This document shows, piece after piece, positions 36,601 through 48,804 of a DNA stretch of 64,000 bases (its first letter is position 1; every line of letters starts with the position of its first letter). The notes below the pieces were generated by a model, which saw only the letters and a list, made by a program, of their open reading frames with translations, ran no database searches and was not told the DNA's origin. Made by a program: the position numbers and the translations under genes. This DNA is from Ophiodon elongatus (taxonomy: Eukaryota; Chordata; Actinopteri; Perciformes; Hexagrammidae), in NCBI GenBank assembly GCA_016806645.1, contig JACSYO010000530.1:437001-501000 (forward strand), read 5' to 3'.

Positions 36601-39600
36601 GAGACGAAACCACTCCGGATGACCGAGAGCCGAAACTGGATCAGACTACTGACCACAGCTTTGGCTGCTTTTGTGAGTCAGAAACAGACAGCAGAGGACT
36701 TTCAGGTGACGGTAGACATGCTGGAGGCCCTCAGCTGATTGACTTTTTTAAATGTAGAACTCAGCCGCCTTGAAAGGACTTCTGCGCAGACGCTGAGGAT
36801 TGTCCTCGCTGGAACATCAGATGGATCATTGTGTGCTAACAATCGCCCCCTTGTTGTAAACATCTGTTTTGCATGCTAGCTAATGTGCTAGTGGCTTGTA
36901 GACCAATGTTCTCATGGCAGTCACACAGAAAGATGGGTCAGAGAGAGGGCGTGCATGAAATATCGTCCCTCAGTTAAAGTCAAATGCAGGATATCCATTC
37001 CCCTGCTCTCCCCTCGTAGGCTTTCCAACAAAAACAACTAAAATGATTGTTTTGCTAAATTATTATGCTAGCGCAGACAAACATGGTCTGAATTCAAGTA
37101 TTTTAGGGGCATTTCGGTTTTGGTCAGTGCTGTTACAGACAACCAGGACGATGGAACGTTGCTATGTTCTAGTGCTTTGGATTTGGATTAAACTCCGTAG
37201 TACTGTCATACTACTTTGCATTTATATCAGGCGACGTTCTTTTTCCGTTTTTAGCCATGCCAGCGATGTGGTTTTAGGAATGCTAACGCTGGTCGGGCAG
37301 CCCACCATTTTGGTCCGACTCAGCGTCTCAACTATCAGATGAATTTCTCTGAAATGTATTCAAACGATAGCCATGAGCTTCAGATATTGACTCCAAAATA
37401 CACAGACTGTCCCACTAGCGCCACCATGAGGTTTGGCCTCAGGGAAATGTCTCGGCAACTATTGGTGCACGCTAATTAGCATATTTAACTGCGTCCCAGG
37501 TTTTCCCCACAATTAAAATAACAATAATGTTATTCTTGTTTTCAGCGCTGGATGTTTTTCTACAATATGAAAACACTAATTGGTCTGTTTGTATGTAAAT
37601 CAATCAATATTTCATTGTCATGGCTGTTGCTATGACGCTTGAGGCTCTGTCTTAAAGAACCAGTTGTCTCCAGGAGGCTTTCTCCTTCCTTGCGCGTTCT
37701 GTAAACACTGCAAGAATACATTTTCAGTCGCCAATGAAAATATGGTCACCCTATGTTAGCATGCTGGCTTTAGCATTTAGCTCAAAGTACCAATGTGCCT
37801 AACAGCCTCAAAGAGATGTTAGCATAGCTATCAGTGGTAAAATCGTATTCTGATCATTCGCGTGAGTAAAAGTAGCGATATTACATTGTAGAAATACTGT
37901 CACAAGTAAAAGTCCTGCATTAAATAATTTTACTTAAGTAAAAGTACAAAAGTATTAGCATCAAAATACGCTGAAAGTTAATACAAAGCACTTTCATTTT
38001 GTGTTGATTTTAGTAGTAGTTTTTCCAAGCACCAAAGTTCATTCAGAGAAACTCTCATTTTACTGCACCATTTCACTGCTGGGTAACCTGCTGAATTTAC
38101 CCCTAATTTACTGTCAATAAAGTGATATATTATCGTATAAATAAACCAAGTTATTTTTTGATTATATTTTGTATTATTAATCTTAATCTGCCAAGTATCT
38201 AAATGTATCAAATAAATGTAAATTAGCAAAAAATGGAAAGAACATGTACTATCGTACAATACTTAAATAAATATACGTAGTTACCCACTTTTTCCATTAT
38301 TGTCATTGAACTGATAGCCGCTGTCGTGTGACCCCCAGGGTGGTGCCAGACATGCTTTCATGCTCGTTGATGTAATCGGGTTGTTTCCATTTCCCATTGA
38401 ACAAACACAGCACCGTCAATACCAGAGAAGTCCCATCATGCCTCATCCACCCACGAGCCAACCACCGAATACAGATGTGAGCCAAGCGCTCGCTTTACTT
38501 TTTCAGCCCGCAGATCCCGGGCAGCACTCCGCGTCCTGACAACAACAACCAGAGAGCAATCAGAGCAGTCAGACCCAGTTCGCAACGGCCACAATTAGAT
38601 TTGTAGCGCTCCAGACTCGGTGTTGAGCAATCCGCCAGCCCAGACTACACCCTGCTATGAGTTCATTAAGAAACTACCCACACTACACCCATTCATCTCA
38701 GTCAGCAGGGTATGCAGGAAACCAGAACCCCATTTCCAATGCACCGGATGGCTTGCATTGTATCACCGGCTTTCCTTCCTGCGTATTCACAGGTTCTGCT
38801 CAACCCTTTCTGGTATGATTGTGCTTTGTGTTTTTGGGATAGCATTTAGTTAAGAAAACAAGTACATGCAGGTGTGAAAACAGAGGCATGGTGAACACAA
38901 GAAGCGCTGGCTAATTGAAGGTGAACGTGTACAGTGCAGTGAGAAGAAGCTAAAAGTAGGGCAGTTGGCAGGGAGTCGTTTGTCTTGCAACAAAAAAAGT
39001 GAGTAACTGGACCGGAGGTGGAGTTAAAGGTCAGGAATCCCTCTTAAAACGGTGTTTGTTTTTGTGCATATTTAAACGGGAGTGCACTCTGGAGCGCCGT
39101 ATTTCGAAAGCCGGAGGCCGACCGCCTGTGTTTGAAAGGGGGGGGAGGGGGGGGGGGTTTGTTGCCCCATTTAGATCCTTCACTTCCCAGAATTCCCACC
39201 CGCATCGCCCCAGCCCGCAGAGCACAAAAAGGATGGATGGATCCTCTCCATAAATAACCAGCAGAGCAAAGCCAAAACCACTATGTTTTTCTCCACCATG
39301 CTTTGTTTCAAAGCCCCCGGACAGCTCACTCCAGAAAGTAGCTGTCCAAATGTGCTGGAGCACGGGCAGAGAAATCTCTGGCACACATTTGGAGTAAAAG
39401 GGAAAAATGAAAAAGGACAGGATTTTGCAGATAGAGGGGAAGAAAAAACGTGATCTGAAATGTGATCCGATTAGAGTGACTTGTCTGCACACGAGATTAT
39501 GAACACAGAATACTTGTTGATATAATGCGTCACGGTGGGTTTGTTCTGTATGAAAAAAAAGAGCTGAATCCTCTGAAAACATCACTTTGAATCAGCGATG

Positions 39601-40800
39601 AAATCATTAGTCGACTAGTCCGTCAACACAAAATGAATCAGCAATTATGACAATTTAGGTCATTTAAAGCAAAAACGTCAAACAATATTTTGTTCCAACT
39701 TCTCAAATATGAATTATTGTAGTTTTCGTCTGTTTTATCTTTTTGAAAATTAATATTTTGGTTGGTTTTACTATGTTGGTTGGACAAAACATTAGTCCAA
39801 AGCGACATTAAATATGTCTGCAATTAGCTGCAGGCTAAAAGATCCAATGCTAATACTGTATTTAACTTAATAAAAGATGAATTAACCAACCAACTATTCA
39901 TTCTTCCTCTGGTTTTATGTTCCTCCCCGTTCTTCTGGACCAACCTGGGGTCATACTGTAACAATACACAAAACAATTAATTGATTGATCAGAAAAATAA
40001 GTGACTGATGAAAATAATAGTTATGAACCCCCTCTGTACAGACAAAGACACACAAAATCACCAGCTTCCTCGTCTCATGCTCGGCTTAAAGTGTCTCATT
40101 TCACTCCCACAATGCCGCAGCTTGAAAGTGCCCAAGGATTAGTGGCCTGATTAAAGCTGCGTGTGCTCACACGTCCCCGTAACACACCACATACAGTAAA
40201 AACACACACACACACACACAAACATCCCTCCAATCAGACAGAGCAGGGGGGAGTCAATACACTCAGTCTGTCACCTTGCCAACCGGAGGTCTTATCAAGC
40301 TTCCAACCAGGCGGAGAAGCAGAAATGTGAGTGTCAACACGTTATCAGGCATCATCACCCTCAAATCACAGCCCAGGTTCCCCAACCTTTACAGGCTGAC
40401 GTCCCCCCGCAGCCCCTTACAGATCAAGTAAAATACCTCCATTCACACCCTTCATGTTCAAGTGTGTCGCTGTGGATGGATTTCCAACTGGATGTTGTTT
40501 AACACTTAATATTACAGATATCATATTGTTACAATTTTATTTGGATTTTCAGCTCTTTCATCTTAAAAGAGCTATATTGTAAATATTTGTTCTATTTTTT
40601 TGTCATACATGTATTGTTATTTCTTCTATTCTATATGTACCTATGTTTTTGGACTTTTGCAGTACTTGCTTTTATTTTTATTTTCTCTTACGTTTATTGT
40701 TATGCACCAGAACACCAGAGTGCAGTGTATACAACGGTTCACATGATACCTGACAAAAACATGTTTTGTTTTTTTTCCTACGAATATCCAGCAACATGCG
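33627..40800. other. Intergenic DNA, repeat remnants
   Basis: No gene is supported. It has G runs at about 34100-34145 and 39138-39160, a dispersed element at 35306-35510, antisense pieces of the CCTCATGGTGGCGCTAG repeat at 37390-37460, ACTTAAGTAAAAGTAC repeat at about 37860-37970, a copy of the GGTTTTGGAC-type repeat family at about 39597-39850 and a short CA run at 40202-40220. The longest open frame (39031-39585, minus, 184 codons) has no recognisable domain. Confidence 0.6.
35306..35510 (+). mobile_element. Dispersed element related to the one at 9434
   Basis: ATTTAGCTGACACTTTTATC and CAAAGCGACTTACAATGAG lead into TACACTGATGAACAGGGGCTACC, AGGTGCCACCTGCCCATCAG and CTTGCCCAAGGACACATGGA. 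The last three landmarks are shared with the insertion at 9434-9745, but the heads differ. Confidence 0.65.
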
Positions 40801-41232
40801 CTGTCACTGCGCCTGCAACAACACCACTTGGTCAGGTTTAGGAAAAGACCGTGGGTTAAAATAATTACGGAAGTGACGTAACTTAAGTATGAATGTTACG
40901 TGACAAATAAATCAACGTTAGGACTAAAATGACCTAGAAAGTGATGTTACTTAAGTACGGAAGTTACGTGATATATAAGCAAATGTTTGGGTTGAAATTA
41001 CTGCAGAATTAGCGTTACTTAAGTGTCAAAGTCACGTGACGCATAATTCAATGTTTAGTTTAAATAACCACGGAAGTGACATTACTTAAGTACGGAAGTT
41101 ACGTGACAACTAAGTCAATGTTTGGGTTAAATTACCTTTTGAGGTGATAAGATAATGTTTGGATTAAAAATAATCGGCGTTACTTAAGTGGCATTAATTG
41201 AGTACAACAGTTACGTGACAAATAAGTCAGAA
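40801..41232. repeat. ~60-bp minisatellite inside a dispersed repeat
   Basis: The head (CAACACCACTTGGTCAGGTT, TAGGAAAAGACCGTGGG) is the reverse of the repeat seen at 32625-32700 and 35955-36005. From about 40850 a unit built of GGTTAAAAT, ACGGAAGTGACGTTACTTAA, GTACGGAAGTTACGTGAC and AAATAAGTCAATGTTTG is repeated about six times with divergence and indels. Each unit carries a TTACTTAAGT and an ACGTGAC core. It does not code for protein. Confidence 0.85.
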
Positions 41233-42257
41233 TCAGAGAAATTCTTATTTTTGATTCAGTTTTTACAACACGCGTTCACATCCAGACACATATGTGGTGC
41301 GTCTGTGTCTGACTGAAGATTTCCTGCTCTATGCGGACTCGGAGCTGCTGTGGATTGAGTGGCACATGTACCGGCTCATTGTTCAGTGGAGTGGATGATT
41401 GGGAGCAGGACCGGAGCCTATACTGTGTCAATATCACAGGCATGACCTCTGTGTCCTCACATTTTAAAGTGGAAAAAGGGTATTTTTCACCTCTCCTGTT
41501 CCCACTAATAAAGCTCTGCTGCATGCAGGGATCTGTATGTCGTCTGAATTTTAAAACTGCTCTTGACACTGAAGCATTATCCTGCGGTAGCTGGTGACAG
41601 GATGATGAACAGTTGGCTCTGCAGCAGAATACAAGACCAATCCAGAGGCAAATTACTCACAGGGGAAGGTGTGCCCGGGCAATGTACACAGAATGAACAA
41701 GCGAGAGAGGGATTGGAAAAAAAAGGTGAACATTGAACTCTGGATTTTAAAAGACGGCCTTGGCATCCAGTTGAGAGTAATTCACGTTCACAGTGAGCGT
41801 TTACATGTGCAGTGCAATCGAAGTCTAATTCCGACTTTTATGGCCTTGTTTTTCAACGAGCGAGGATCACTTATATCGCTGCCAAGCTGAAGGCCAAATA
41901 AAGCAAAGCTTTTAGCCGCGCACAAGGAGCTATTCAGGTCATTGAAATACAACTGTGACAATCAGACGTAAATGAAACCCTTCATGTCAGCGAGGTTGGT
42001 CAGACTGGAGCCTTGGAGCTGGTTGCTAAAGGCTACGGAGCTTATAGTGCTGCGACTGTTTCCTCTGATGTGTGCTTGATTCAGCTAATGATGCAGAAGG
42101 GAATTAATCTACTGTAATGTTGGACGGAGGACATTAAGCACGGCACAGAATGTGAGCAGTGAGAGCAGTTTGGAGGTGGAGATCGGCAGATCATGTAAAT
42201 GGAATTGTTTCCTCCAGCTCAGTGCAAAGATTTGTAGCCACGGATTATGTACAACGG
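41233..42257. other. Intergenic DNA, no gene found
   Basis: Nothing recognised. The open frames are short and unsupported. Confidence 0.55.
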
Positions 42258-42640
42258 TTGGTTGGTGCGTTGTCGTTAAAAAGGACCAGTTGAAACATTT
42301 TGGGAAGTCTGCTTATTCGCTTTCGCTCGAGCTAGAAGAGAAGATTGACATCAAAGTATGGAGCTGGAGCCAGGAAACGATTAGCCTAGCTTAGCATAAA
42401 GACTGGTCGCAAAACAGAAACAAAATTGTTTGTCATTTTCAACCATGGCAACTGTCCATCTATTCAGCTTTAGTGTTGTTGTTAAAGGAAAAATTAAACA
42501 TTTTGGGAAGTGCGCTTATTCGGTTTTGCTTGAGTTGTATAAAAAGATTGAGTTAGATGAGAAGATTGACATCAAAGTATGGAGCTGGAGCCGGAAAATG
42601 ATTAGCTTAGCTTGGCATCAAGACTGGTAGTTTTCACATT
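42258..42640 (+). repeat. Tandem pair of TAGCTTAGCATAAAGACTGG-family repeats
   Basis: Two copies lie head to tail, offset by 221 bases (for example GAGAAGATTGACATCAAAG starts at 42338 and 42559). Each has ACATTTTGGGAAGT, GCTTATTCG, the GAGAAGATTGACATC word and TTAGC..TAGCTTAGCAT(A/C)AAGACTGG. A stretch of 34 bases from those positions is identical between copies, more than either shares with other copies in the window, which points to a local duplication. Confidence 0.8.
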
Positions 42641-42721
42641 TGTGTTTGAGAATAGTCTAAACTAGATAAATGATTATAGCTATAGTTATTTAGTACACTT
42701 GAGGTGTTTTTGAACTGTTTT

Positions 42722-42840
42722 TCCCCACTGCTTGTAGTCTTCATGCTAAGCTGTGCTAATCATCTCCCAGCGTTACCTTCTTCTCATGCTTACCCATGCT
42801 TATCTCCCCAAATGTTGAGCCATTCCTTCAAGCTACAGAA
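42722..42840 (-). repeat. Inverted copy of the same repeat family
   Basis: GTAGTCTTCATGCTAAGCTG followed by GCTAATCATCTCCCAGCG and TTATCTCCCCAAATGTTGAG is a reverse-orientation copy next to the tandem pair. Confidence 0.7.
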
Positions 42841-43608
42841 GGAAATCATGTCACCATTCAACTGTACAACATGAGGCGTTGTGTCCACTGTCATGGCGCT
42901 TTAATGTTGTCGTGGAAACGCCGACACGAGCCGGACGTGCATAATATTTACTTTTTAAAATAGGGACCTGGTATGAAACGGCATTCAGGACAGTGAGAAA
43001 GAAACTACAAAATAGGTCCAAGGGCTGATTAGACCCGATCCAAAATACGGGCGACCCAAAGAAACCCGAATAGAGAGAGAATACCAACACTTCCAGCAGA
43101 GTCACGCCACATGTCATTTTCACCTGCAGTGCACAGTCCACTCTCATTTTTCCACAACAAAACACATTATCATCTCCGCCAGGGGAAAGCCTGTGGAGAG
43201 ATCATGCGTCTAGTTGTCTGTGTGCGTGTGCGTATATGTATATCCGTCTGTCTGTCCACTGCTTATCACGCAATCTACTGGACTAATCAGCCTGATATTT
43301 CTTATGCTCATTTATGACGCTGTAGGCTCAAGAAAATAAAATAAATCCCTGGCAATCGGCTCGGCTAAAAACGAGCCTTTTCTAGTCTTTTGCAGGCCAC
43401 ATTTTGCAGGCCTTTGTTGTGGCTCAAAGACATCCACAGAAACGTTTGGTCTTATTTTGAACCGGAGAATATGTAGATTAATTCCGTACCCGATATGTTA
43501 TGATCCACTAAAGTTAGGCACAATACTAGATGAATAAATCCCTATTTTTATTATCTTTGTCACCACAGATCTGAACTCTAATAAACGCACTTTTCTAGTT
43601 TTCTAGAT

Positions 43609-44233
43609 CGGCGGTCCTCAACCTTTTTTGCCCCACGGACCGGTTTCGTGTAAGACAATATTTGCACCGACCGGCCTTCAAGGTGTGGGCGATAAATATA
43701 ACGTAAGAAATATGATGTAAGAAATATGACGTACTAAAATGAGGCGACCGGCATAAAAACAAATATAAAGTACATAAAAAATACAACTCACCATTACGCC
43801 GAATTATCGCCAAATATTATGCAGAGCGGGCGCGTGAGAATCACCTGTGGCGACGAACCCGTATTTTAAGTAGGACTACAGATAGTGTCTTTTAAATGCA
43901 GCTTTCTTCTTCTTTGAAGTCATAGGTTCTTCTTCTTCTTCTGTCTCCTCATTGGGCCTTTTCCCCTTTCCAAAGAAGCTCTCCGAAGACCTTTGTTTTT
44001 ACTCACTTTTACTCGCTTGTGGGCCTAATTTTTGGGGTAACGTGTCACGTGAACGAGACGAGCGTCTTGACATGTGTCAAGAGGTACAGACGCACAGGCG
44101 GATTTATCCGGTAATTTTTCAAAATAAAACATCTTTTAGACTGTGATAATAAATCAAATCTTTTTTTCATTCATTTCTGTGCCGCCCGGTACCAAGGGAC
44201 CCACGGACCGGTACCGGGGGTTGGGGACCACTG
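43609..44233 (-). mobile_element. Decayed hAT DNA transposon fragment with 8-bp target duplication
   Basis: The ends are inverted repeats: the left end reads CGGCGGTCCTCAACC and the right end reversed reads CAGTGGTCCCCAACC. Both continue into GGACCGGT words typical of a vertebrate hAT group. The flanks are TTCTAGAT (43601-43608) and TTCTAGAG (44234-44241), an 8-base duplication with one change, which is the hAT signature. The element is only 625 bases and keeps an N-terminal piece of a transposase frame on the minus strand, with stops, so it cannot move by itself. Confidence 0.9.
43818..43989 (-). pseudogene. hAT transposase N-terminal remnant (BED-finger region)
   Basis: The minus-strand translation has ESFFGKGKRPNEE, an acidic run, then KKKAAFKRHYL, a stop, and SYLKYGFVATGDSHAP. 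The latter words match the start of domesticated and free hAT transposases of the ZBED5/GTF2IRD2/FAM200 type, just before the CxxC of the BED zinc finger. An in-frame TAG replaces a residue at about 43880, and the frame ends at another stop where the finger should start. The catalytic domain is absent. It is a dead fragment. Confidence 0.8.
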
Positions 44234-44241
44234 TTCTAGAG

Positions 44242-47200
44242 GACACACCATCTCAGCTGATTCACTCAGATGCACTTGGGAGACATTGACACACAAACCA
44301 GAGACCTCCTGGACCCCATTTGACTTACTATACTTGTAATTTAGACCGAGTCTTGGTTCCGAGGCACCAAGCGGACTCGTTCCAAAGAAAACCTCTTTTT
44401 CAGTCTGCTGCTGGTTTAACCTGTGTATGATGTTAATCGCATGATAGATTTATTACATTATGATAGTTTTTTTTAACTATCTTCCTTGAGCTTTAAACCA
44501 GGAAGCATCTTACTGCCAATAAAAGCTGGCTATTGTAAGGATATTGAGTTTGAGATTCATTGTTTTATGCCATCATGGCCGCACCTCAAGATCACTCTCT
44601 TCCGAAGCGCAAGACAAGAAGAATAAATAGCTGACGCAAGTCTGCCATATCAAAGCGGAGGGCAACGGTGTTTAGTCAGAGGTACTTCAGTATTTATGAG
44701 AGGAGTAAAAGTATGTGTAAGGGAGGATCAGACTGGTCCCAGTTGCGTAACTACAAACCACATGTCTTTTCCTTTCTGTCTCACGTACACGGATGAGAAC
44801 GTGTCCACTTCAAGGTGGAGGTTTTTGTCTGGTTGCTTGTTTTTTTCCCAATCAAAGGGTCGATTCACCCACAATTTATGAAATAAATTATGAATTAAGT
44901 TTTATACCCGTGCGGATAGTTTGGGTTGCATGTGGCTTTTACATCATTTTATTATTTTTTTTCTGCCTCCACTCAACTTCAATGAAGCTGAACGCAAATT
45001 AGTTTTGTGTCGCTCGCAGCATTGGAAAAACCTCCCAATTTCAGGCCAGTGCCAACATGCAGAGTTAATCTTCGTAGTAGTAGTGGTAGTGCGTCATTAA
45101 GGTGCAGAGGTCGGGGTGGTGGACGCTGACTTACATGCAGGAAATGAGAGTATGTGTTCCATGTTTTGAATAAAAAAGGTGCTAAATTCAAAATTTAGAG
45201 CATGTGTATTGCCTCGCTAGCAGCTAGCGCCGCGGACAGAGCTAACAGGGTTCACCTGAGGGAGAACCGGAGGGTGGGCGCTACGCTTTCGCGGCGTCGC
45301 CGTCGGTCGGGATGCGGTTATAAGCTGTAGCCGCAGAGAAGAGTGGCGGCAATTAGCTCGTCAGCGGGGACGCGGGGGGCCGGTCTGGCTACGTCAACAA
45401 AGCACACAGAAGCTCGGATTACAACGCCAGTCGTAACACCAGTTCATTCTCTGCTCAGGTCGACATGATTGATCGACTCTACATTAAAGTGTGAATATTT
45501 TACAGAGAATCTTTAACCATCCATAACCACAATCGTTTCCTAACCTTTACCAAGTGAGCTGCCCGACTATACCCACACCCCAAAGTCACTACAGTCATAA
45601 CCAGGACCTAATGTCATTGAACATAATGATTTTGCAGAATGGTTCCTGTTACTTGACCCACAGAACGAGCTGTCGACAGCTTCCTTCTGTAAAAATGCTG
45701 CTGCTGAATTTCTAAATCTAACTCTTCAGTCTCCATTGTATGGCATTGGTGGCAAAAAAAAACAAATAAAGCCAAAACTTGCACGGAGAGAGCAACCGTT
45801 TAAACTTCTCAAAGTTTAGGGTACAAATGGGAGAAAAACATCACGACCCCAACTGTGTGTCAGACTCATATTTTCTCCCTCTTCCTCTTCTCTTGTGTGT
45901 TTTGCGCATTCCTCTCCGCCGCTGCCGGGCCACAAGGCTGCCCGAGGTCACAGGGCACAAAGAGGGAGACACTGAGGACGAGGGGTGGGTGGGGTCGGGT
46001 GGGGGCCTCGCCTGTATGAGCACAGGCCGTGGAGTCTAGGGTGGTGGTGGTCCCATAAATCTGCCCGAGCTGGTTTGCGAGAGTTTGAGGGACGGTGTTT
46101 CCCATGGCGGCGGCGAGGGGCCACCTCTCCGCCCGGCCTGCAACAGAGGAGCTGTTGTCGCCTCCTGCCTCTGTCCATCCACACAAACAGATCCCGGCCT
46201 CGGGGCAACGCAGCCTTATGATCTCCACTTATGGAAGATGTATGGCTGCTCTGCCCTCTGCCAAACCTGGGGTCAGATCTGCGGGGAGCTAGAGGGTGGG
46301 GGGTCGCTCATGTAACCCAAACATCACAGACACCGGGCGGAGATGAAAGGCAGGCGGCTCATTTTTCACTCACGTCGCCACTGACGGCTATTTCCGCGCT
46401 GAAATGCGGCATAATGCCACGAGAGACCTCCGGAGGCCTTTTTTTTGTTTTTTGTCCGCTCATGTAATACAGTAGGTGTGATACCACCAAACACTGTGGG
46501 GGGGGACATGGGTTGCAGTTGCCACGGCAACCGGGGCTCGCTGCTCACATGCCAGTACAAATCGCTCCCGCCGGCCTGTGACTGTTTGACTTCTCCGCCG
46601 AGATTCAAAAGGAGGATTTTTGGGGGGGTGGGGGGGCTGTAACTCAAGCTGGCAAGAGGCTTTCCTGAATCTCTCATTTCTGCCGGCGACGGGCCGACAA
46701 TGCGCGTCAGGCTCGAGTTGAAACCAGACGAAATGACACGCCACCAGAGACTGAAGACTAATGGACTCATTCAATACTGCCAAATGTTGTGAATAGGGGA
46801 TAAACAACCTTTTTTTATTTTGGGGGGGGGGGGTTTCAAGCTGTTCTCTTCTAGAGCGCTGATATAAAGAGATGGGAAAATGAGTTGTTTGTCACAGGAA
46901 ACAGGTGCTCACATGCACATAATCACATGCCATACGCAGAACAGTATCCCCCCCCACCCCCCTTCCAGTACCCACTTGTGGCCCTGGAGAATGGGCTCCA
47001 GCTGGGCATGGTGTATGTTACACAAACGAGTGTTTTGAGTGCCCCTTACAAGAGGCATTCATCTGAGGATGTGACTGTTGGATGGGGGGGGGGGGGGGAC
47101 AATGAGGGCCGATAGGGCCCCTGTGATTGTGATAAATGAGCAGACGCAAATTAAAGCGTTAGGAAACACATATGAGGGCTAATTACAGGAGATCTCTACC

Positions 47201-48540
47201 CGTTCAGAGAAAAACAGTCGCTGTGACAAACAGACGGGCCCACATCGGGGGCCTGCGCGCGTGCACGGCGGCAGCAGCCACTTCTTCTCCAGTGATTTCC
47301 TGTTTTTCATGAGAGGCAGATCTTCGAGTACGAAAACTGATGCTGCGCATGAGAGGAGCCGCGTGCACGGAGGAAGTGTTGGCGACGCGCACACAGAGAC
47401 GAAGGCTTTCCTGCCGGTTTGACAGAGATTAGCTCGGGTGTGGACTTGTCACCTCCGTTATATTCTCAGCAGAGTGCGGAGGTGTCATCTCCGCCATCGT
47501 CCGAGCTGTTTTCTCTCAAGTCAGGGTGAGCTCTTAAAATAACTGGTAAATTACTGTGAAATAACCTGTAAATTACTGTGAAATAACCTGTAAATTACTG
47601 TAAAATAACCTGTAAATTACTGTAAAATAACACTGTCTTCGGTAAAGGATGAGTTAAGTGTACTTAAGTATCATATCAGGGATCTATCGGGAAATTGTGT
47701 TTCGTGTTGTACAGAGAGATTGAAAATTAAGAGACGAATTGAGATAAATCACAAATAACTAGCTTTTGTTGTGCAATCAGTGTTCAAAGCTGTCGTTGCT
47801 GATGTTTAAGTATGCGTTTGTTTGTCATCCGTTCAGAAAGACGAGTGTTCAGGGCTACAGCCACGAGAGAAACTTATTTATTTACCTATTTATTTATTCA
47901 TCTGTAGTAGGAGGATTGTGCTGGTGGAGCTGTGCTACTGGGGACACACTTCCTTCACACGTAGGGTTTCTCAGAAATACAGCCAACACACGGAGCTATA
48001 ATAAGAACTTCCTTATATGCAGTAAAATTGTGCTTAAAAAAAAATACTGTAGCGATTTGTCATTCAAGGTACATCACACATTATTCGTATGACGTAAAGT
48101 AACCAATATAAGTAACAATACAACTTGTGTCTATAAATATGCCAGGGGGACCAGTACCATAAAAGTAAAATAATTAAAGAAAAACCTAGTGAAGGTGGTA
48201 CATGTTTTCATAGCATCAGACATAGATAAAAGTTTGGCTTCTTGCATGACAGCTGCAGAACTTGCCTTTAGGAATTATCCCATTTTTCATCAGTACCAAA
48301 GTATTCCAGTGATGGTTGTCTGTACATCCACGGGTTCATTACAAGCAGGAACATCCAACAGCTAATTCGGCACAATTTTAATGGTGTCAATATAATAATT
48401 AAAAAATGTGGAGCATGATTCTCCCCCAAAGAACAGATATTCACTTTTTTTTTTACTGTTGCACTATCAATATTTTTTCAATTTTTAAAATGACCTACTG
48501 AACCCCCGTTGAAAGCATAACTATTTTACAGGAATGCAGC
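44242..48540. other. Intergenic DNA upstream of nedd9
   Basis: No gene. A GC-rich dispersed segment at about 45190-45480 shares CTACGTCAACAAAGC with 7531-7545. The 45.9-46.6 kb part is GC-rich with several open frames on both strands but no family match. G or C runs lie at about 46820-46831, 46950-46963 and 47083-47098. A four-copy 22-bp tandem repeat is at 47537-47630. Regulatory elements for nedd9 are plausible here but cannot be shown from one sequence. Confidence 0.55.
47537..47630. repeat. 22-bp tandem repeat, four units
   Basis: Units of AAATAACCTGTAAATTACTG plus TG or TA occur at 47537, 47559, 47581 and 47603, nearly identical, then a partial unit. Units 1-2 end in G and units 3-4 in A, which records the order of duplication. 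Confidence 0.95.
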
Positions 48541-48578
48541 CTTTCCGTTGTTAAATGCACCGTATCGTGGCCTAATAA

Positions 48579-48586
48579 TGACGTCA
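48579..48586. promoter_or_regulatory. nedd9: Consensus CRE palindrome, nedd9 side
   Basis: TGACGTCA followed by CATT, the same 12-base word as in the tmem170b promoter. It lies 333-340 bases before the start codon. Confidence 0.6.
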
Positions 48587-48668
48587 CATTCGTACCAGAG
48601 CAGTTCGCGCGGGTAGGAGGCGGCGGGGGACGGGGACGGGGGGCGGAGACAGAACGTTTCACTCCAAA

Positions 48669-48693
48669 CCAATCAGCGGCGTTTTATGCAAAT
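48669..48693 (+). promoter_or_regulatory. nedd9: CCAAT box plus octamer module
   Basis: CCAATCAGCGGCG is followed 12 bases after the CCAAT by a perfect octamer ATGCAAAT. This pairing and close spacing recall vertebrate histone H2B promoters (NF-Y plus OCT1). NEDD9 is known to rise in cycling cells and is also abundant in lymphocytes, where OCT2 acts; either could make use of it. Binding is inferred from motif identity only. Confidence 0.55.
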
Positions 48694-48804
48694 GAGCTTG
48701 TCCGACCCGTCAATGTGGCGAGCAGCAATCTGGCGGAGAGCAGTAGAGAGCAGCGGACTCACACAGATTCCTCCGCGCGTGCTTCTCTGTCCACGAAGCT
48801 CCGG

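Noticed and set aside
39031..39585. 184-codon minus-strand open frame, one of the longest in the window
   Set aside because: No domain or family resemblance, no splice signals fitting a gene, and it crosses a poly-G tract that gives the Pro run.
45841..46770. Cluster of overlapping open frames on both strands
   Set aside because: GC-rich sequence gives long frames on both strands at once; none has recognisable residues or exon borders.
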